A stretch of 64,000 nucleotides of DNA from Melieria omissa (Eukaryota; Arthropoda; Insecta; Diptera; Ulidiidae): assembly GCA_963971225.1 (NCBI GenBank), contig OZ020269.1, positions 84,358,450 to 84,422,449 on the forward strand, in the 5' to 3' direction. The notes under the pieces are model-generated. The model saw nothing but the letters and a program-made list of their open reading frames with translations, ran no database searches and was not told the origin of the DNA. A program made the translations under genes and the position numbers. Below, one piece after another: positions 32,473 through 44,660 of this stretch. The stretch's first letter is position 1; the number at the start of each line of letters is the position of its first letter.

Positions 32473-34551
32473 ATGAATGAATGCTGTAGCACGGTGTAAT
32501 ACTTTGACTAAATTTTAATAGTTTTTGATTTCAGATAATTTCCGACCGAGATACAGTGAACACCGCAAATTGTATTTTTTTAAATACGTTGTGGGGCAAG
32601 CTCTGTCACCGGCTTGTTTTGTAATATTTCTGCATGAAAAAATTACAGAATATTGTTAAAAGTATGCTTAATAATGTACAAAAGGTTTAAATATATTTGA
32701 TCAATCCATACTTTAAAAAAAAATTCATAAAAAAGTGTTTTTTTTTACGCTGAAACCGCGTTTCACAGTTGCCACTGTTTCAAGATAGTGGGCGGTTAAA
32801 AAGTCGTGTTGATTATTCATGAGTATCTTCAATTCAAACAACGTGTCGTTTTTAAATTCGGTTTCACTAGCATACAATTTTCAGAAGTCTCTTTAGCAAC
32901 TGTCGCAGCACTTTTGTCGCGTAGAGCAATTGTAGCCAAGTATTTAGTTAAGTCGCAAAACATCGTTAAAGCAAAATTGTTACCACACGCCGATTCTGAT
33001 AAAGGACATTTTATGAGGGCTTCCGCCTTTTCTATAGAAGATCCTGACATACTAGGTGCATATCCTTAAATCGTGGTCCTTAAATCGATTTCTGTGGTCA
33101 TCAACATAGTGGGTTCCTTCCGAAGCTTTTTTAGTTTTATTGGTTGCTTGAATTTACGTGGCGAGCACCAAACCCGCATAGAGCATAACCAAAAGTTAAG
33201 GTCCTGGCAATTGGACAAGCTGCACACATTAGTTCACTACTCAGCGGGTGTGTATTAACTTTGAATAGACAGGGACAAGGATCTCACATTTGTTACTTCG
33301 AAAGCTAATGTTCAATTCTATTCGATGTAATTCTATGCTAGTCAGTGTTGCTATGCTCGCACTTTTGCATTTTTATGTTTGGTTTTGATCACGTTATTCT
33401 TATCATTTCAAATCTTACAAAGAAGCAAATGTGAACACAAATGGCGAATGTAATATTTCATGAAGTACTGTGATGCAAAAAATATGCATTAAATTTTAAT
33501 AACATATACCAAATGGTAGTTTCTTTGGTTACACCCGAATTTCGGGACCACTGGTTCATATTGTTCGTCTTCACTGTAACTGCAGTATACACGCTATCAG
33601 TGCGCCACTCGCTCAACTCGCCAACAACTATGTAGTTGTTGTTCTAACCGCTATACTCGTTAGTTAACTTTACCACAGTCCTTCGGCCCGCCACTTCTGC
33701 TCGTTCGTGTTCATATTGTTGTTGCTAAGCTATGATCGCTCGACACACATCACGCCACTTCTGCTGTGGTTGTTGTTTTTTTAAATGTTCATAATGTTCT
33801 TTGGAGTTTTTACTTCTTCTTGGTTGTATTTTCTTGTTTTCGGTGTTTGCAAGTTGTAATTTAAGTTTCGGTGTTTTTTGATTTTTGTAGACGGTGAGTT
33901 TTCGTCTTTTTTATTATCATTTTATTGCACCTCAACGCAATAACTCGCATTGAAGCAATAACGTAACTCGCGCGACTACACAACTGGAGCCAATGACAAC
34001 ATGACGCGAAACTGAGAGGAGTCACGGTTGCTAATTCGGTCAAACCAGGCCCCAGAGTCGCAAATTCGGTCAAACCAGGCCCCAGAGTTGATTAGGGTTC
34101 GTACAGCAAATTCGCCATAAAAAAGTCAGGGCAAGGGCTGCTGGTGCGTTCGAAGTTTATTTGCAAATGAAATAATTGTTTTTTTTTTCTCTCATTTTGT
34201 AGTACGTTTATAGGAAATTGATTGCAAAAAAAATGTTGTTGCTGAAAAACGTCATAAGTATGTTCCAACTAGTTTTAAAATGATTTAACTTCAGTTTTTG
34301 CTGATTGCCCTCAAAGCCGTAACGTTTGAATTGCTTGTGTTGCAGCTCTGCGTTTGAAAAGAGTTCAACTTGCCATCACTGTTTCTTGCTGCACTAGAAA
34401 CGGCAAACTCAATGAGACATGAACTGAATGAATAAGCAACCGAATATCTGCTGACTTTACCGTCTGAAATCATTTATTTATGCTTTCTGTTGGTACGGGT
34501 AACAATCAAAATGACTTCGACCAGTAAAACAATGTTTTTCGCAACGTTATA

Positions 34552-35153
34552 TAGGGTGTTTTTTTAGAGGTATAGAACTTCGAATTGAAATAAAACACAA
34601 GAAAATCGTTTTAATGTCCATCAATTTGGCTTTATTGGAAGGATAATTTTATGCCATTAATGTTTAAATATGATTTCGGGCATGTGGCCGCCGCGGCTGG
34701 CTCGAATAAAGCCAATTCTACAGGTCCAATTTTCAGTTGATGGACAAAGCTCCAATTGCTGTGCACGGTGGCGAATCGATTCATTCGGGTCCTCTTCAAC
34801 ATTTTGCTCTACAGCGGCAATTGTTTCTTCGGTGCGCACTGTTCGACGTCTCTGCGGATGCTTATTATCACATAGAGTAAACATAGTGCGAAAACGACCC
34901 ATGGTGGAATTAATTGCTCTGATGGACGATTATGTCGACCATAAAATGGACGGAGCTTGCGGTAAACTTCGCGAACTGAACCATTATTTTCGAAATAAAT
35001 TTGCACGATTTGCAAGCGTTGTTCTTTTGTCAACCTGTTCATGATGAAATGGCAAACCAAACTGAACATAAATGACATTAGAGTTGCCAGATTTGACCAC
35101 AAAATGCCAGTTTTATCTCTATTCGAAAAACAAACCTCTAAAAAAACACCCTA
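34552..35153 (-). mobile_element. Internally deleted DNA transposon, duplicate copy
   Basis: Same element as 3855-4456, with the same terminal repeats and the same truncated transposase frames; duplicated as part of copy B rather than by its own insertion. Confidence 0.85.
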
Positions 35154-35215
35154 TATTTACAGCAAATAAGAAAAGTTATCACTTTAAGATGCAAGCAATT
35201 GACTGGTAACCGGTG

Positions 35216-35533
35216 CTGTGCGAATGCTTGGGTAAAAAATACCCGTACACTATCGGACGATTGGAAAAAGCAAAAAATGGTCTGAAAATCATTTCCCCGC
35301 TCAGTTTCGCGTCACGTAGTCACTGGCTGGAGCGACAGGTGAGCAACACGAAACTGTATGAACTCTGCTCATACGGACTTTGACTTCTGCAGGTCGCCTT
35401 GTTCGCTATGCAGCTTAAGCACTTTCGGCTCAGCATCGACATGGGCGGCATGATTCAGCTGAATAAAATCAACGGCTTACAAATGTGGATTTACACGGCG
35501 GAGCTGCTCCAACACGGCACTAACTTGCACTGA
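35216..35533 (+). pseudogene. Divergent Gr relic, duplicate copy
   Basis: Duplicate of 4519-4836, with the same intron borders and the same missing terminal helix. Confidence 0.72.
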
Positions 35534-36540
35534 AGAGGAAGAAAAAGAACATGGAGGCGTTTTGAGATGGTTGTGAAACAATGGTGCACACACGAATTGA
35601 AATCAACAAACAGATTATTAGGGGGTTTCAAATACCCAAAATCCCTGACGTGCACCAGTGCTGCCATCTATCGTCCCCTAAGAGAGACACCTCCGCATGG
35701 TGAGATTTTTTGGAAGTTTATATCCCAGGGTTGCTTTGTTCGATGAGCGCTCAGTTATTTTCCGTTAGTCTACTTGCACTGTGATGTTGTTGTACGACTG
35801 ATTGGAGTGTGAAGAATAGGAACTTATTCGAAAGTAACGAATTGAACTGAATCATGTTGATGGGATGGGAAAACAATGAAAACAATTGAAAGCAAGGAAC
35901 AAATTTGGAAATTTAGAGAATAGCGAACCCACACTTCTGCAATAGAAGCCCAGTGTATCTATATGGCTTAGGATGAAATAAATGATCAATTTTTTCTGGT
36001 TTTTGTTTAAGGTCCAACAGCCGTCTTCCCGAAAATGAGAATAAACATTGCCTTCTCAAAGATTAACTTTGTTGCTAATATTTTTTATTAACATGATACT
36101 TTTTCATACTTCAATATGAGCTCAAGAAATATCTATGAAAAAAATTCTATTCCTTTTTTCATTATCCCAAAATATGTATATCGTCAAAATTAGTAGTTTT
36201 CGAGGCCACTAACCCATTACTAGAATTTTTTCACATTCTATACGCACTTGTTTCAGTTTAAAATAAATCCTGTTATGTAACTATAATCATAAAGTTTTGA
36301 ATTTGCATTTCAATTATACTTTAAATATCATTTTGAAACTTCGGACAATGAAAAGTACCCTTCATTTTGTAACGCAAAGAGTCGCTACAAACGTCTAAAG
36401 ACAAAAACATCCGCTATGGCGAACACGAAATTAGAAAACACAATCCGAAAAGCTACCTAAAACTTTGCTACAAAAACAGGCCACTGATGTATGTTGTTAA
36501 AATTACATCAACACTTTTTGGTAGCACACTCCTAATGCCG

Positions 36541-36612
36541 GCCTCGAAAGACCACGACCAGCGCGTTGGCTTTTCATCTTCAGAGGTCCCAAGTTCGATT
36601 CCTAGTTCGGGC
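36541..36612 (+). other. 72-nt tRNA-like sequence, duplicate
   Basis: Duplicate of 5844-5915, with the T-loop TTCGATT and the same acceptor pairing. Confidence 0.45.
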
Positions 36613-36898
36613 TGTTTAAACACCCATTTACTTCTTCGCTATCCACAAGAAGTAGACAAGAATTAAAAGCAACGCACAAGTGCGCACAACACTGGCCGCT
36701 AAAATCAACTGCCCGTTGACGAATTTTTGATTTGTTGGCTCATTTGATGTCAGGCTAATTAGAGGAGCTGATTTTTATCAAAGCCATTTCATTGACTTGT
36801 GTCAGGTGCACGTGTGCCCACAGCAAACAAAGATCTCAAACTCACTGAAGGCGAGCAATAACCGAACGAACGCGGCAATAACCTCAACAGTTTGCATA

Positions 36899-37873
36899 AT
36901 GCATCGCTTCAACGTCGCACCACGTCACCGCATCAACCGCTTCATCGAGAGCTTTGGCTTCTACCTTGCTTTGCTCGTGGGCGCCACCAGCATACACATA
37001 GACTTCATCCGGCGGAAAGTTCACACCACGCTGCACTACAAGTTCTACGCTGTTTGCGTGAATATCGCCTTCGCGGCCACCATGCCCTGGTGCTATCACA
37101 CCGTCTCTCGCTATCTGCCCAAGTTCCAGCCGAATGACGCGTTGCTGTCCATCCACCGTATGGCAGGTTGGTTGAACAAAACGGTGGTGCTGTGGCTGCT
37201 GGTGTCGCGTTGGTGGCGCGATCGTCGGTTGCGAGCCATCGCTCTCGACTTTGTTGCATTCGACAAGCGCTACAACGATCGACCACGAACTCAGCACGCC
37301 GCCATCGAGCAGCGTTTCGACGCCATCTTCTCTGCGAAGGCGTTCACTGTCGGCATTGTGTCATTGTCAGTGCTCCACGCCAGCTACAAGACGACGGGCG
37401 GATTTTGCTTGGACTACATTTTGCTGTCACTATTCTTCTACTGCTTCTTTCATATTTTGCACTACGTGCAGCTGCAGTACTTCCATTTGCTGTGGTACGC
37501 ATGCAAACAGTTTTATCTGCTAAATGCGCATCTGCGAGAGACACTGCAGCAGTTGCATGTGTCTGCAACAGCTGGTCAGAGGGCGGCGGCACGTGCGGAC
37601 TTACGCGAGCTGACATTATTGCACTCGCGTCTGGCGCAGCTACTGCAGCACCTTAACGACGACAACAAGTATCACATGTTGCCGCAGCTGCTGTGGAATG
37701 TGACGTACAACGTGCTTTTCGGTTTCAACTTGGTGCGATTCAGCAGATTCTTCGACAACGCACCAGACACCGATCTGCATACGTGGCTTGGTTTTCTCAA
37801 CGTCGCGGTACATCCTACAGCACATTCTAATCCTGGTGCAATTTAGCTATGGAGCGCTTGAGACATGAATAAA
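36899..37873 (+). pseudogene. Gustatory receptor pseudogene, truncated at the duplication border
   Basis: The first 303 codons (to 37807) match the intact Gr at 6202 almost exactly. Then the sequence jumps into the last ~65 bp of another Gr exon 2 (CATCCTACAGCACATTCTAA...), losing the end of exon 1, the intron and most of exon 2. The joined frame is wrong: 12 foreign residues and a stop at 37846. The remnant itself also lacks 2 nt before its old stop, compared with intact genes. The last helix with its QFSY motif, required in insect Grs, cannot be made. AATAAA remains at about 37868. Confidence 0.9.
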
Positions 37874-38530
37874 GCAACAGCAAACAATCAATTTGCATTT
37901 GTTACAATCTCGCGTTTAGCCGATTTCAGAGTTCGAAGCAGCATCAAACTTAGATTATATATTAACAGTTGATTTGAAGGACGGTGGAAGGATCGGTTCC
38001 TGATCGGCATTCTAACAGATGAATGCCGGAGACTTCACAGCAACAAAGAGAACTAAGAGCTGGCAGAAACGATTGGATAGCTCATCGAAGGACAGATGAT
38101 TACACACAACCCCAAAATTGAGATATGGGGCGAATTTGACTTTTATCTTAACTGTTCACTGGTCACAGAGCATTTCGCAACTACTTATTTCGGTTTGGGA
38201 AGGATGATTCATAATGGCCCGGACTGTCAAGTCAATGAATACACAGGTCACGTGCTATTACACTACCCTCAACTTACAGCAGTTTGAGATCGCATCAATT
38301 CGGTGACGGAAGAACTATTAAAAGCCCAAAATGCTATGAAATGAAATGAATGAAAAATATTTTAAATATGTACATTTCCTCATCGGATAATGAAAGTTCT
38401 TCTGCCCGGAGATATTTATTGAATACCTTGTGGTTTCGTTTCACAGTTGCCAACACCACCGTGCCAAACTATCGTTAAAGCAAACTTGTTACCACACGCA
38501 GATTTCGGTAAAGGGCCTATAGTGTCCAGT
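37874..38530. other. Gr 3' flank and decayed repeats
   Basis: 37874-38320 matches the flank of other Gr genes and provides the empty site for the 7766 MITE. 38430-38520 is a decayed relative of 2060-2330. No gene. Confidence 0.55.
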
Positions 38531-39073
38531 GTCTACTACAAAGTTTAGCCCTGTCTGAAGCCTCGGACGTTACCAAATGGGTCGGAGAGGTCACTTCCAA
38601 TGTCGTTTTGCAAAGACTCACGAGCTCATAGCCCCTTATCGGGCTATCAAATGCTGCCTTGTAACCGATAAAGAGGTGGTGTGTATCGATTTGACTTTCA
38701 TGGGCCTTCTCCCGGATTTGGCGTAGAGTGAATATTTGGTCGATGGTGGACTTACCAGGTTACTAAAGGTCAATGATAGGGTACAACCAGCGCCTTGGCG
38801 AGTGGCTGAAATCATTCACATAATACGCTCGTCAGGACCTTATACGCGATGAGAAGTAGGCTGATACTTTTTTTGGGTCGCCTTTCTTCAACACGGGGCA
38901 AAGGGCACTGAGGTTCAAAATACATTTGTACAGCCATACATTTGTACAAGTTATACATTTGTACAGCCTAATTTTGCAGATGAGCTGATGCATGCACCGA
39001 ATCAGCTCACCGCCACCGGCCTGGAACAATTCTGCTGGTAGCCTGTTCTGCCCTGCAGCTTTATTATTCTTAA

Positions 39074-39749
39074 GGGGGGTCAAAAAAATCGATTTCTTTT
39101 TATGCATTTTTGGATTAATACATGATTGTAGAATACGCTCCCAAAATTTGAAGTTGAAATCTTTCGAATTACGGAAACAATTTATCGAAACAGGTAGCGG
39201 TGTCGAGCGCGCCGAGTACTGAAGCAAAACTTTGAACGCGTTTTTCTCAAAACTACATTTTTTGACCTTGCGGAAGTGATTTAGGCCACACGAGTTGAGC
39301 AATAGCTACGAAATTTTAAACAGTCATTTATCAAGGTCTTAGCTGTGGCCCGAACTAGGATCTTCAAGAAATAATAATTTGTTTTCATTAAAAATAGAAA
39401 TTTGTATTGAAAAAAGTAGGTAAAAATTATATCCTTCATTTTTCATTTTTTTATTTAAATCCTAGTTCGAACCATAGACAAAAGGATACAGAATAAGAAA
39501 AAATTTCATTTTTGTGTTTCAAGTCATCTCAAACAGCGGCAGGACTTCCGCGAGTAAGGAAGTCCTGCCGCCATTGCTCGATGGCCCCCTCCCCCCCTTT
39601 GCATATTTTATCTTGAAACTTTTTTTACTTGTACAATAAACATATACCTACATCTGAACAAATTTTCCAGTGTTTATCTTAAAAACCTTCCCATCAAAAA
39701 TTTTTCAAAAAAAAAATGTTTTCTCGGCCGCACAAGGTAGAAACCTGCC
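39074..39749. mobile_element. Insertion with TTAA borders (piggyBac-type MITE candidate)
   Basis: It interrupts the non-LTR relic exactly: TTAA at 39070-39073 and 39750-39753. The uninterrupted sequence is seen at about 51440-51452 (TTTATTGTTCTTGAGTCGCT). The ends GGGGGG and CCTGCC are only weakly inverted. It contains a perfect 13-bp hairpin (39537-39570) and no transposase. Confidence 0.65.
39537..39570. repeat. Perfect 13-bp hairpin
   Basis: CGGCAGGACTTCC and GGAAGTCCTGCCG separated by an 8-nt loop, in otherwise AT-rich DNA. Confidence 0.85.
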
Positions 39750-41211
39750 TTAAGTCGCTGGATAGAACTTCATTATTGCTCCTTTCACAACCCCAGTACA
39801 CCCTGAGCATCTGAAATCAGATCCCCGTTTTCGTCTCTGCAGAAAGATGCCCTGGGCTGGGAAAATTTTCGGGCCTCGTTCCTGCTCCCACACTCCTTGA
39901 TTTACTCACGCTCGCGCCTTTCTTGCTTTTGTTTCCTACGTCTAAAAAGGCACCTCTCTTTCTTCCTCTCCTCCCGGTATTTTTCAGTCACAACTCGCGT
40001 AGCAGCCGACTGCAGAGTCTTCTTCTGGGCAGCATTCTTCGCTGCGGTGGCTGCGCGAAACTCTTTGTCGTACCATTGGTTTCTTGGTGGCGGGAAACCA
40101 AAGACATTCTCTGCAGGGGCGCGCATAGACTGGGATATGTGAGCCCATAAAACACCGATGTCATCTGGAGCTGATTGGAGTTGAGCGGAGTAGGCTTCGG
40201 CTGTCCCTTGTGATCGTAGCTTACTGACGTCCAGCTTTCTTTGCAAACTCGGCTATGCGGTCTTCGCTGAGCAAAAACGCATACGTACCATGGCTGCAAC
40301 AAGGTAGTAGTCCGAGCCAAACGCGCGCACATCTAGAATGCTAGAAGGATGCCTTCTATCAATCACAATGTGATCAATCTCGTTGCGGGTGGATTGATCG
40401 GGGGATAACCACGTAGCCTTATGGATGTCGAGGTGCTCGAATCTGGTGCTACTAACTACCGTATTTCGTGACGCGGCGAAATCGATCAGCCTCAGACCGT
40501 TGTTCGCAGTGGTCGCATGGAGGCTGGACTGCCCGACTGTGGGACCAAATATACCTTCTCGACCGACCTTTGCATTGAAGTCCCCGAGGACGATTTTAAC
40601 GTCATGGGCCACCCGTCATAGACGTCCTCGAGCTTCGCATAGAAGGCATCTTTGGTAACATCGTCCTTAACTTCCGTAGCGAATGCGCGCACATTAGGCT
40701 AATGCGCAGTCAGCAAAGGAGAGAGAGCAACGAAAGCTCTAAGGTAGACGATCGCTAGCCAGCAGCAGCGATACAACGGCAACGAAAAGGGGAAGAAACG
40801 CTTCGAAAACGACATGGAGAGGCGTAACGGCCAACGAATAGCGGCACAACGGCCAGCGAACAAGAGTACAACGGCACGTCGAGAACGGAAGGAGAAAGGA
40901 ACGCTTTCCAAACAACAAAGCACATCGAGTAACGGTAACGCTTGCTTAGTCGCTGATGCTGACTAACGACAGCGCAGGGGTAACGAAAGCAACACGAGGA
41001 AAGCAAGCGAGAATGAACCAGCACGCAAACGCTGAGAACTTGCAACATCGATAGCGGTACAGTTTCCGAATCTGCAGAGAAAAAGACTAGCCAGTGGAAT
41101 TTTCCACGCATAAGGAGAGAGTAAGAAGGAGTGAGAAAATCGGCGTCGGCTGAGGAGAACTTTCGAGAAAAGTATCAAGCGTCAGGTGAAGCCGAAAAAT
41201 CACGGGAAACA

Positions 41212-41541
41212 CGGTTGCCAACTTTTCATTTTCAGAAAGCACTAAAAACCGCGTTTTTCTACTGAAAAAGCAAAAAAAGAGCTAGAGTGGTAGTTGTCCC
41301 AATGTTCCTTGACCCAATTCCACCAAGAAAGATCATTTCAGGTTTCATGTAATATCCAAAGAATGATTTGTTATTACCACTTTCTAGTGTTATATAATTG
41401 TTAAATGAGATATAGTGTTGTATAACCCTGAAATTTCAAAAAAAAGCACTAAAAAATGCACTAAGCACCAAACTCAATATTTTCCGCGTTTTGATTTTCA
41501 AAAAGCACTAAACTTACTACGAAACGCACTAACTTGGCAAC
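41212..41541. mobile_element. MITE-like element with GTTGCCAA ends
   Basis: About 330 bp starting GTTGCCAACTTTTCATTTTC and ending CTAACTTGGCAAC, with subrepeats AAAAAGCACTAAA inside. The right half is an inverted match to 20157-20250. No coding sequence. The target duplication is unclear. Confidence 0.6.
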
Positions 41542-41606
41542 AGTGACGAGAAAGGACAGAACAGTTTGAACACTCGAAACGGCTGGACTGGAAAATGTAG
41601 CTAAAA

Positions 41607-42647
41607 ATGAATGAACTGGCGCAGATGTACGAGAGCGGCGAGGAGCTGGAAGTGAACGACAGCAGCGCGCAGTTTCAACGAGGGCTGGACGATTTGCGGC
41701 AAGTGGCGAATGCGACCGGCGAATGCGAGGTCCTACGATATCTGGGCAACGGGCTGACGCAGTCAACGAGGCTCATGGGGAGAAGTCAGTTACGCAGAGG
41801 CGGCAGCAGTGGATCAGGTGACGCTGTCTTCAGGCCAGTCCTCGCCACAACGAGCGACGCTCAGCAACAACAGAGCCACCCTTAATATTGCAGGAATGCG
41901 GCAGCCACGCAGTGTGACCGAAATGGTAGGAGTGCTTCCAGAACTTGACTCATTGAAGTGTGTAATGTCGTCGAAGTAGTTCGTCTACAGGGTGGAGCAG
42001 ATGCGAGGACTGTACAGCATAAGCTTAGAGGTATGGCCAAAGAATGGGCGGATGTGCAGCCAGTGTTTACTACACGACAATAATTTGTAAGTGCACTGCT
42101 GCGAGATTTTCCGTGTGGAGCCAAGATAGCAGATGTGCATCGAGATATGGCAAAATGAAGGCGCAGACACAACGAACCGCTTCGAGAGTACTATTACGTA
42201 ATGCTCAACGCGGGTCGTAGAGGCAGGCTAGACGAACCTTCAATCATTTCGTACATAATTGGTGGTATCAATGACAACGTGCTGTCTAGAACTTTGTGGG
42301 TTATGAATCATCAAAGCTGTAACGATTTGCTCAATTCATTGGAGAATGTGGTGCCGACGCCAAGTGATGCAGCGGAAGCAAAGCCGACTCAAGGACAACA
42401 GCAGCAGCAACCCGGCAACGACCGCAGAGGCATCAAGTGCTATAACTGCAACAAGTTCGGGCATATAGCTGCTAAATGTCCGAAGCCACAGCTGAAGAAC
42501 CGTTGCCGGAAGTGCTTAAAAGTTGGGCATGAGGCCAAGAATTGTCAGGCGCAAACCAAGCATACAGTGACGAGGATTGAGAACGATCACGAGCGATCGG
42601 AGCAGACGATACCAGCTGTTATGAAGAATGTCATCATTTTAGGCTAG
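41607..42647 (+). pseudogene. Gypsy gag relic with two CCHC zinc knuckles
   Basis: An N-terminal frame (41607-41885, MNELAQMYESGEELEVND) is separated by stops and frameshifts from 42201-42647. The latter holds EPSIISYIIGGINDNVLSRT, a Gln-rich spacer and two knuckles, CYNCNKFGHIAAKC and CRKCLKVGHEAKNC. It would be a nucleic-acid-binding capsid protein if intact. Confidence 0.78.
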
Positions 42648-44004
42648 CAATACGATGCATTTGCAAACACAGGCAGCGATGTGTCACTAATTCAGAAGTC
42701 GGTGGTGTTGGCCTGGCAGCGGTCGCCAGCAACGAAAGGCCTAATCGGATTTGGAGGATTGGAGGTTCAAGTCTGATAAAATCGAAGCAGCGATCGAGGT
42801 GAACAACCGGTCAATTGTAACTACATTTTATGTGGTGCCAGATGCAGTTTTTCCTTATCAGGTAGTACTGGGTCGGAACGTGTTATGCCGACAGGAATTC
42901 CACTTGGTGTTGGAGTCCGAAATTCTGGAAGCTGCACGCGACTGAGGGAGATAGACACGAGCAAATTAACGGCGTAACGGCAGATGAACAACAGAGGCTA
43001 GAGGAGTTGCTGTACGAATACGACGACCGATTCGCGGAGGATCTATCGAATTTGGGGCTGTGCAACACAACGGAAATGAAGATCAAGGTCAGCACCGATA
43101 AGCCTGTTATCGGCAAGATATACTATGTACCTATGGCGCAACGAGGTAAGCTATCCGGAATCCTCCAAAAGCCTCAAGCGAACAATGTCATCCGACCAAG
43201 TACATCCCCACATGCGGCATCAGTCCTACTAGTCCAGAAGTCCAACGGCAAACAAAGAATGTGTGTCGACTATAGGGCACTGAATGCAGTCACAGTGAAC
43301 AAGCAATAGATCATGCCGATTAAAGAAGAAGAACTGCTGTCACGTTTAACAGGGAATACGGTTTTTACAGCGCTAGACGCGACGTTGGGGTACTATCAAA
43401 TCCCGTTGAAGGAGGAGTTCAAAAAGTTCACCGCGTTCCTGACACATGAGGGACTCTGCGAACATAAAGTCATGCCTCATGTCTTGTCATGTCGGCAGAC
43501 GAAGTGCATCACCGACTATCCGGTGCCGATCTTAATAACTGCGGAAAGACAATTTCTGGGTAATACGGGATTTTTCCGTAAATTTGTAAAAGACTACAGC
43601 GGAATCGCTCAACCGATGACGGCGTTAGATACTTAAGGAGTCACAGTTTGAGTGGCACCTGCAACAAGAAGAAGCATTTTAAGGAAGCTATCACAACGCA
43701 GCCCGTCCTAGCGTTGTTCAACGCGGAACGTGAACATGCCGAGGGCTATACCGATGCCAGTTCCACGGGAGTATCAAGGGTTCTACTGCAGCGCGATGAG
43801 GATCAACTGAAGCCAGTATTCTACTGTAGCAGGCAGTGCAGCGAAGTCGAACAGCGGTACGCAAGCCCCAAACTGGAGGTGCTGGCAATCGTGGAGACTC
43901 TCCAGAGGTTCCGTATGTATCTTCTGGGGAAACATTTCAAGGTCGTGACCGATTGCAACGCGGTAGCGACCACAAAGGCAATCACGCCACTACCGCCACT
44001 ATAG
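42648..44004 (+). pseudogene. Gypsy pol relic: protease, partial RT, RNase H
   Basis: The protease motif reads FANTGSDVSLIQK (codon 42666-42668 is Asn where the catalytic Asp of D-T-G belongs). The RT start follows: LYEYDDRFAEDLS, STSPHAASVLLVQKSNGKQR, MCVDYRALNAVTVN, a stop at 43309, then TVFTALDATLGYYQIPL. A deletion removes the Y-x-D-D region and joins to FFRKFVKDYSGIAQPMTAL. RNase H: GYTDASSTGVSRVLLQRDED, KPVFYCSRQCSEVEQRY, ASPKLEVLAIVETLQRFR. No integrase follows. Dead on several counts. Confidence 0.82.
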
Positions 44005-44660
44005 GTCAATGTGGTGGCTGTAGTTGCAGAAATTTGACTTCCGATTTGAGCATCGACCGGGATCCAGATCTGTTTCCAAAAACTTTTTAAGTATTCCGCT
44101 TAGCTGCATTTTTCGCTTAAGTGACTTAAATCATGTGCATCGAAGGTAAATGCAGCTGAACGGAATGTACTGTGCACAAGTTTTGAGCCACGACCGGTAC
44201 TTGCTGGAGAACCTGCCAGACGAGCCATGAACACAACGATGGTACAGCGGAGTCTCGGCCAGTGACCACATGAAACCATGGTGCACTGTCGGACCAGAAG
44301 ATGAGTCTGAGGAGAGCGAAGATGAATCGGCCGAGGAGTCAGAAGAAGCCGATCTGTCAAAGGGTAGTCGTTGCTGACGAGCGGACGGGCCGTCTCTGTT
44401 GGAGTGGCCATGAATACTTACCGTTTATTTACTTTGATGTACACTTACCATTTACTGTTGCATATTATTTTTGAAAATTCGCAATCGCAGTTGTACGTTG
44501 TTGTTGTAACAAAAGTATCGTAAGATCACCCTTAACAGTATTTTGTTGATTACCTCCGTTTCGTCTTTCTCATTTTCATTTGCTCTTCTCGCCTATGAAC
44601 GCGCACACAGAACGTAAACGATTAGACGCAAACTGCTCATACGGACTTTCACTTCTGCAG

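Larger units (their letters stand above)
30544..37807. repeat. Segmental duplication, copy B
   Basis: Near-identical to 1-7110. Differences seen include the 148-bp tandem duplication at 32177-32472, a small indel near 31930 and scattered substitutions. The right break is in exon 1 of the Gr gene, where copy B jumps to the last codons of another Gr copy. Confidence 0.95.
38540..40700 (-). pseudogene. CFDP2-like non-LTR retrotransposon relic (endonuclease and RT start)
   Basis: On the minus strand from 40692: EVKDDVTKDAFYAKLEDVYD, then VKIVLGDFNAKVGREGIFGP, SRNTVVSSTRFEHLDIHKAT, EIDHIVIDRRHPSSILDVRA (APE endonuclease), QRKLDVSKLRSQGTAEAYSA, and the linker to about 39900. The RT start follows near 39080-38880: NNKAAGQNRLPAELFQAGGG, ELIRCMHQLICKI, SALCPVLKKGDPKK. 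Frameshifts, stops and a 676-bp insertion (39074-39749) break it. The rest of RT is absent. Same family as 9718-10843 and 51150-51925. Confidence 0.82.
40700..44420 (+). mobile_element. Defective Ty3/gypsy retrotransposon
   Basis: Contains a leader (about 40700-41211), a gag start (41607), zinc knuckles, protease, part of reverse transcriptase and RNase H in order on the plus strand, with stops, frameshifts and a deletion that removes the RT active site. Integrase is absent; an acidic tail segment (about 44290-44350) follows. No pair of LTRs was found. A MITE-like element sits in the leader (41212-41541). Confidence 0.75.

Noticed and set aside
40700..41211. Minus-strand Ser/Arg/Leu-rich frames as a gene
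   Set aside because: They overlap the probable gypsy leader, overlap each other in several frames and show no domain.
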